Shown piece after piece: positions 4,500 to 5,107 of a stretch of DNA of 5,107 bases. The stretch is taken from the NCBI GenBank assembly GCA_029263275.1, contig JAJCXU010000398.1:1-5107 (forward strand), written 5' to 3'. The notes under the pieces are model-generated. The model saw nothing but the letters and a program-made list of their open reading frames with translations, had not been told where the DNA came from and ran no database searches. How positions within the stretch are numbered: the stretch's first letter is position 1; each line of letters begins with the position of its first letter. A program made the translations under genes and the position numbers. This DNA comes from Ilumatobacter sp. (GTDB taxonomy: Bacteria > Actinomycetota > Acidimicrobiia > Acidimicrobiales > Ilumatobacteraceae).

Positions 4500-4942
4500 G
4501 CAGTTGCTGCAGCACGTCCGACACCGATGCCCAACCATGCCCGAAATGTGGCCAGGTCGGCCCGATCGTCGGCACCGCACCCGTGCGCCCGCACCGCCCC
4601 GGCGCCGTCGACGGCGACTGGCAGCATTGCGCAAACGAGCCATGCGAGGTCATCTTTCACCTCGGCGCAGACACGGTCGAGACCGACTCGGTGAGCACCC
4701 AGGTCGGCCTCAAGGCCACCGACAAGGCAACGCCAGTGTGTTTCTGTTTCGCCCACACCGCTGACGCACTCGGCGAAGACCTCGCAGCGAACAACGGTGT
4801 CAGCGAAATCAAAGCCTCCATCAAAGCCGCAGTCGCCAACAGCGAATGTGCCTGCGAGCACTTGAACCCGAGCGGCAATTGCTGCCTCGCCGACGTCCAC
4901 CGCACCCTCAAGAGCATCGCCCAACCCACACCAGTCTCCTGA
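4496..4942 (+). CDS. CopZ N-terminal-type Zn/[2Fe-2S] metallochaperone-like protein without HMA domain
   Basis: A 148-residue cytoplasmic protein with 12 cysteines (C4, C5, C15, C18, C45, C50, C82, C84, C118, C120, C129, C130). Start ATG 4496 overlaps the upstream stop and follows AGAGGAA (4484-4490 region). CPKCG (15-19) plus C45 and C50 suit a zinc site. VCFCF (81-85) plus the C118-A-C120 and GNCC (127-130) cysteines suit a [2Fe-2S] site. The order CPxCG ... CxxxxC ... VCFCF ... C..NPSG.CC..DV matches the N-terminal domain of Archaeoglobus CopZ, a domain related to bacterioferritin-associated ferredoxins. CopZ's C-terminal copper-binding HMA domain is absent: the protein ends 18 residues after GNCC. 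An extra CC pair at residues 4-5 could pass metal from the vicinal pair of the upstream membrane protein. A role as metal or electron carrier to the downstream oxidoreductase is inference. Confidence 0.85.
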   Translation: MSSCCSTSDTDAQPCPKCGQVGPIVGTAPVRPHRPGAVDGDWQHCANEPCEVIFHLGADTVETDSVSTQVGLKATDKATPVCFCFAHTADALGEDLAANNGVSEIKASIKAAVANSECACEHLNPSGNCCLADVHRTLKSIAQPTPVS

Positions 4943-4989
4943 ACACCCACAACGAACCGCCAGCAGAAAGCAACAAGGAACAACCCTCA

Positions 4990-5107
4990 ATGAGCAATGA
5001 CGAGAACAACTACGACCTGATCGTGATCGGCGCCGGCATGGCCGGCAACGCCGCAGCCAACAAGTGCGCTTCGGCAGGATGGCGAGTGGCGATCGTCGAT
5101 GAGCTGC
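4990..5107 (+). CDS. FAD/NAD(P)-dependent pyridine nucleotide-disulfide oxidoreductase, MerA-like (partial, 5' end)
   Basis: The first 39 codons are present; the gene runs off the right edge. Start ATG 4990 follows AAGGA (4975-4979) at 10 nt, and the gap after the CopZ-type gene is 47 bp without a terminator, so it is in the same operon. Residues 8-38 form the beta-alpha-beta FAD-binding fold: YDLIVIGAGMAGNAAANKCA with GxGxxG at G14, G16 and G19, then WRVAIVDE, whose acidic end (D37/E38) binds the ribose. This is the N-terminus of the glutathione reductase/dihydrolipoamide dehydrogenase/mercuric reductase family. Position in a MerR-controlled operon favours a mercuric-reductase-like role, but the redox-active CxxxxC motif and any C-terminal Cys pair lie off-window, so the exact enzyme is undecided. 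Confidence 0.85.
   Translation, partial: MSNDENNYDLIVIGAGMAGNAAANKCASAGWRVAIVDEL

Noticed and set aside
1..5107. CRISPR arrays, insertion sequences or attachment sites
   Set aside because: No regularly spaced repeats, transposase-like frames or long terminal inverted repeats were seen on either strand.

Overview
The window is high-GC, densely packed bacterial DNA. Gene style points to an actinobacterium, possibly Acidimicrobiia-like: GC-ending codons, an ArsR/metallo-beta-lactamase-rhodanese pair of a type I associate with actinobacteria, and several genes whose -10 box lies 6-7 nt before the start codon. The lineage is inference from style, not from a marker gene.

Left third (1-2816): a divergent sulfur-stress module. 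The 5' end of an ArsR-family regulator gene runs leftward off the window (1-111, minus). Rightward, a 451-residue protein (190-1545) joins a persulfide-dioxygenase-like metallo-beta-lactamase domain to two rhodanese domains, the layout of staphylococcal CstB. It overlaps an MFS transporter gene (1542-2816) by 4 nt (GTGA). The 78-bp divergent promoter region holds two 18-bp dyads of the form (C/T)TCAA(A/G)-N6-TTTGAG exactly 42 bp apart, flanking an ACTATAGT palindrome that offers a TATAGT -10 box on both strands.

Middle (2817-3733): a GC-rich hairpin after the transporter gene, a 92-residue single-TM protein of unknown function (2967-3245), a second hairpin, and a clear YnfA/UPF0060 four-TM membrane protein (3372-3704).

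Right third (3734-5107): a divergent mercury-type metal-response module. A MerR-family regulator (3734-4141, minus) with Cys77, Cys120 and Cys126 faces a textbook MerR promoter: TTGACC, 20-bp spacer, TACGGT, with 8-bp dyad arms in the spacer. That promoter drives a 100-residue two-TM protein with a vicinal Cys pair (MerT/MerF-like), then by ATGA overlap a 148-residue, 12-cysteine protein resembling the Zn/[2Fe-2S] domain of Archaeoglobus CopZ without the copper-binding HMA domain, then the start of an FAD/NAD(P)-disulfide oxidoreductase with GAGMAG (4990 onward, cut by the window edge). The inferred scheme is metal uptake, thiol/Fe-S carriage and flavin-dependent reduction, but the metal is not proven by the sequence.

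The most interesting points are the CstB-like enzyme in which the usual metal-ligand Asp of the TGD motif reads Gly, the paired operator architecture at the left promoter, the CopZ-type carrier without HMA inside a mer-like operon, and the repeated leaderless start geometry.
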